A stretch of 5,941 bases of DNA, from NCBI GenBank assembly GCA_964580655.1, contig CAZOMR010000206.1, positions 1 through 5,941 of the forward strand, in the 5' to 3' direction. The translations under genes were made by a program, and so were the position numbers. The notes under the pieces are model-generated. The model ran no database searches. It saw only the letters and a program-made list of their open reading frames with translations, and was not told where the DNA came from. The stretch comes from CAZOMR01 sp964580655. Its GTDB lineage: Bacteria > RBG-13-61-14 > CAZOMR01. Positions 5,438 to 5,941 of this stretch are shown here, one piece after another (the stretch's first letter is position 1; each line of letters begins with the position of its first letter).

Positions 5438-5941
5438 TTCCCATCCTCCTTTCCTTCTACCTCCTCCAGCAGTCCTGCAGAGCCTTCTGGCTCGGTTATG
5501 ACCAGGCTCTGATCAGCCTTTACATCGGTCAACTCCTGCTCTATCCCGCTCGGCCAGCGGATGCTCAGCCGGTCCACCCGGGTCGCCTTTCCCAGGCCGA
5601 AGTGGAGACAGAGACTGTTCTGGGATGAATCGCCGAATCCGGCGTTGACCTCGCGGAGCATTTTCATGTCCCCGATCTGGGCCAGAACTCGCGCACCTAT
5701 CGCGGCCGCATTGCTCTTCTTGCCAACAAGTTTCACCATCAAATAATGTTGACCCGGATAAGGCTGGTTCATGTAAAGGAAGTTGACGTTATAATTGTTG
5801 GTAATGTAAATGTCCAGGGCCCCGTCATGGTTCAGGTCAGCCCATGCTGATCCAAAGCTACTCAGGTCCCGGTAATTAAGGTCCGCCTCCCTGGTAACTT
5901 CACGGAATTTTCTTCCAGCCTGATTGAGATAAAGGGCGAAA
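5434..5941 (-). CDS. CRTAC1-like FG-GAP/ASPIC-UnbV protein, C-terminal part
   Basis: The reading frame is open from the window edge to TGA at 5434, giving the last 168 residues; the 5' part lies outside. The visible part starts with FALYLNQAGRKF and the FG-GAP/VCBS-type unit FGSAWADLNHDGALDIYITN, whose DxNxDGxxD stretch is a calcium-binding-like loop of beta-propeller repeats. An ASPIC/UnbV domain follows from about residue 57 to 148: HYLMVKLVGKKSNAAAIGARV, then LHFGLGKATRVDRLSIRWPSG and a final LVITEP. The tail after it is acidic and looks disordered. This order is typical of CRTAC1-type proteins, which are usually exported. Their biochemical role is mostly unknown, though binding to surface or carbohydrate partners is often proposed. 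The gene overlaps the start of the dehydrogenase gene by two bases, an odd pairing of an exported protein and a cytoplasmic enzyme. The family call is firm; the function is not. Confidence 0.88.
   Translation of the reverse strand, partial: FALYLNQAGRKFREVTREADLNYRDLSSFGSAWADLNHDGALDIYITNNYNVNFLYMNQPYPGQHYLMVKLVGKKSNAAAIGARVLAQIGDMKMLREVNAGFGDSSQNSLCLHFGLGKATRVDRLSIRWPSGIEQELTDVKADQSLVITEPEGSAGLLEEVEGKEDGN
5445..5452 (-). promoter_or_regulatory. Shine-Dalgarno site deciding the TTG start of the dehydrogenase
   Basis: Read on the minus strand, AAAGGAGG ends seven bases before TTG at 5437-5435. That TTG shares bases with the TGA stop of the upstream gene (TTGA). A nearer ATG at 5444-5442 is in a different frame and opens only a short ORF unrelated to the dehydrogenase family. 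The Rossmann motif begins nine residues after the TTG, as expected for this family, so TTG is the best start. The stop/start overlap points to coupled translation. Confidence 0.7.

Noticed and set aside
5256..5444. ATG-started minus-strand ORF just before the dehydrogenase
   Set aside because: It is out of frame with the dehydrogenase and has no similarity to any motif I know; the ATG is only a decoy next to the TTG start.
4860..5501. 213-residue plus-strand ORF opposite the dehydrogenase
   Set aside because: It is Ser/Pro-rich, as expected for antisense to a conserved gene, whereas the minus-strand frame has the Rossmann motif and catalytic residues.

Overview
The window reads as chromosomal DNA of an uncultivated-type Gram-negative bacterium. 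It has moderate G+C (about mid-50s percent by eye), compact operons, acyl-CoA metabolism genes, a predicted lipoprotein and an exported FG-GAP/ASPIC repeat protein. This mix is common in deltaproteobacterial (Desulfobacterota-like) and related metagenomic lineages, but the taxonomic guess is inference only. No rRNA, tRNA, CRISPR array, transposase or phage gene is visible.

Layout. Positions 1-237 are non-coding: a G-rich edge, a roughly 55-bp nested palindrome with GTAGGGGC/GCCCCTAC ends that looks like a dispersed REP/MITE-type repeat, a second dyad, and a good Shine-Dalgarno site. A plus-strand run of four tightly packed genes follows (238-4677): an acetyl-CoA acetyltransferase-type thiolase, an enoyl-CoA hydratase (crotonase), a small polytopic membrane protein of the phytol/dolichol (polyprenol) kinase family, and a lipoprotein with a sulfatase-fold (alkaline phosphatase superfamily) domain that has Thr at the usual Cys/Ser nucleophile position. 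The minus strand carries a convergent pair (5941-4688): the C-terminal part of a CRTAC1-like FG-GAP/ASPIC protein, cut by the window edge, and a 3-hydroxyacyl-CoA dehydrogenase. The dehydrogenase starts at a TTG that overlaps the upstream stop and ends early in its C-terminal domain.

How they fit. Thiolase, 3-hydroxyacyl-CoA dehydrogenase and crotonase interconvert acetyl-CoA, acetoacetyl-CoA, 3-hydroxybutyryl-CoA and crotonyl-CoA, so the window holds three consecutive steps of a butyrate/beta-oxidation type pathway, split over two convergent transcription units. Direction (synthesis or breakdown) cannot be told, because no acyl-CoA dehydrogenase, ETF or CoA-transferase is present. The lipid-kinase-like protein and the lipoprotein hydrolase are envelope functions joined to the first operon and may form their own pair acting on a lipid or glycan.

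The most notable points are the kinase-plus-Thr-hydrolase pair, the truncated dehydrogenase with its unusual TTG start, and the palindromic repeat upstream of the thiolase. I see no clear evidence of a wholly new system.
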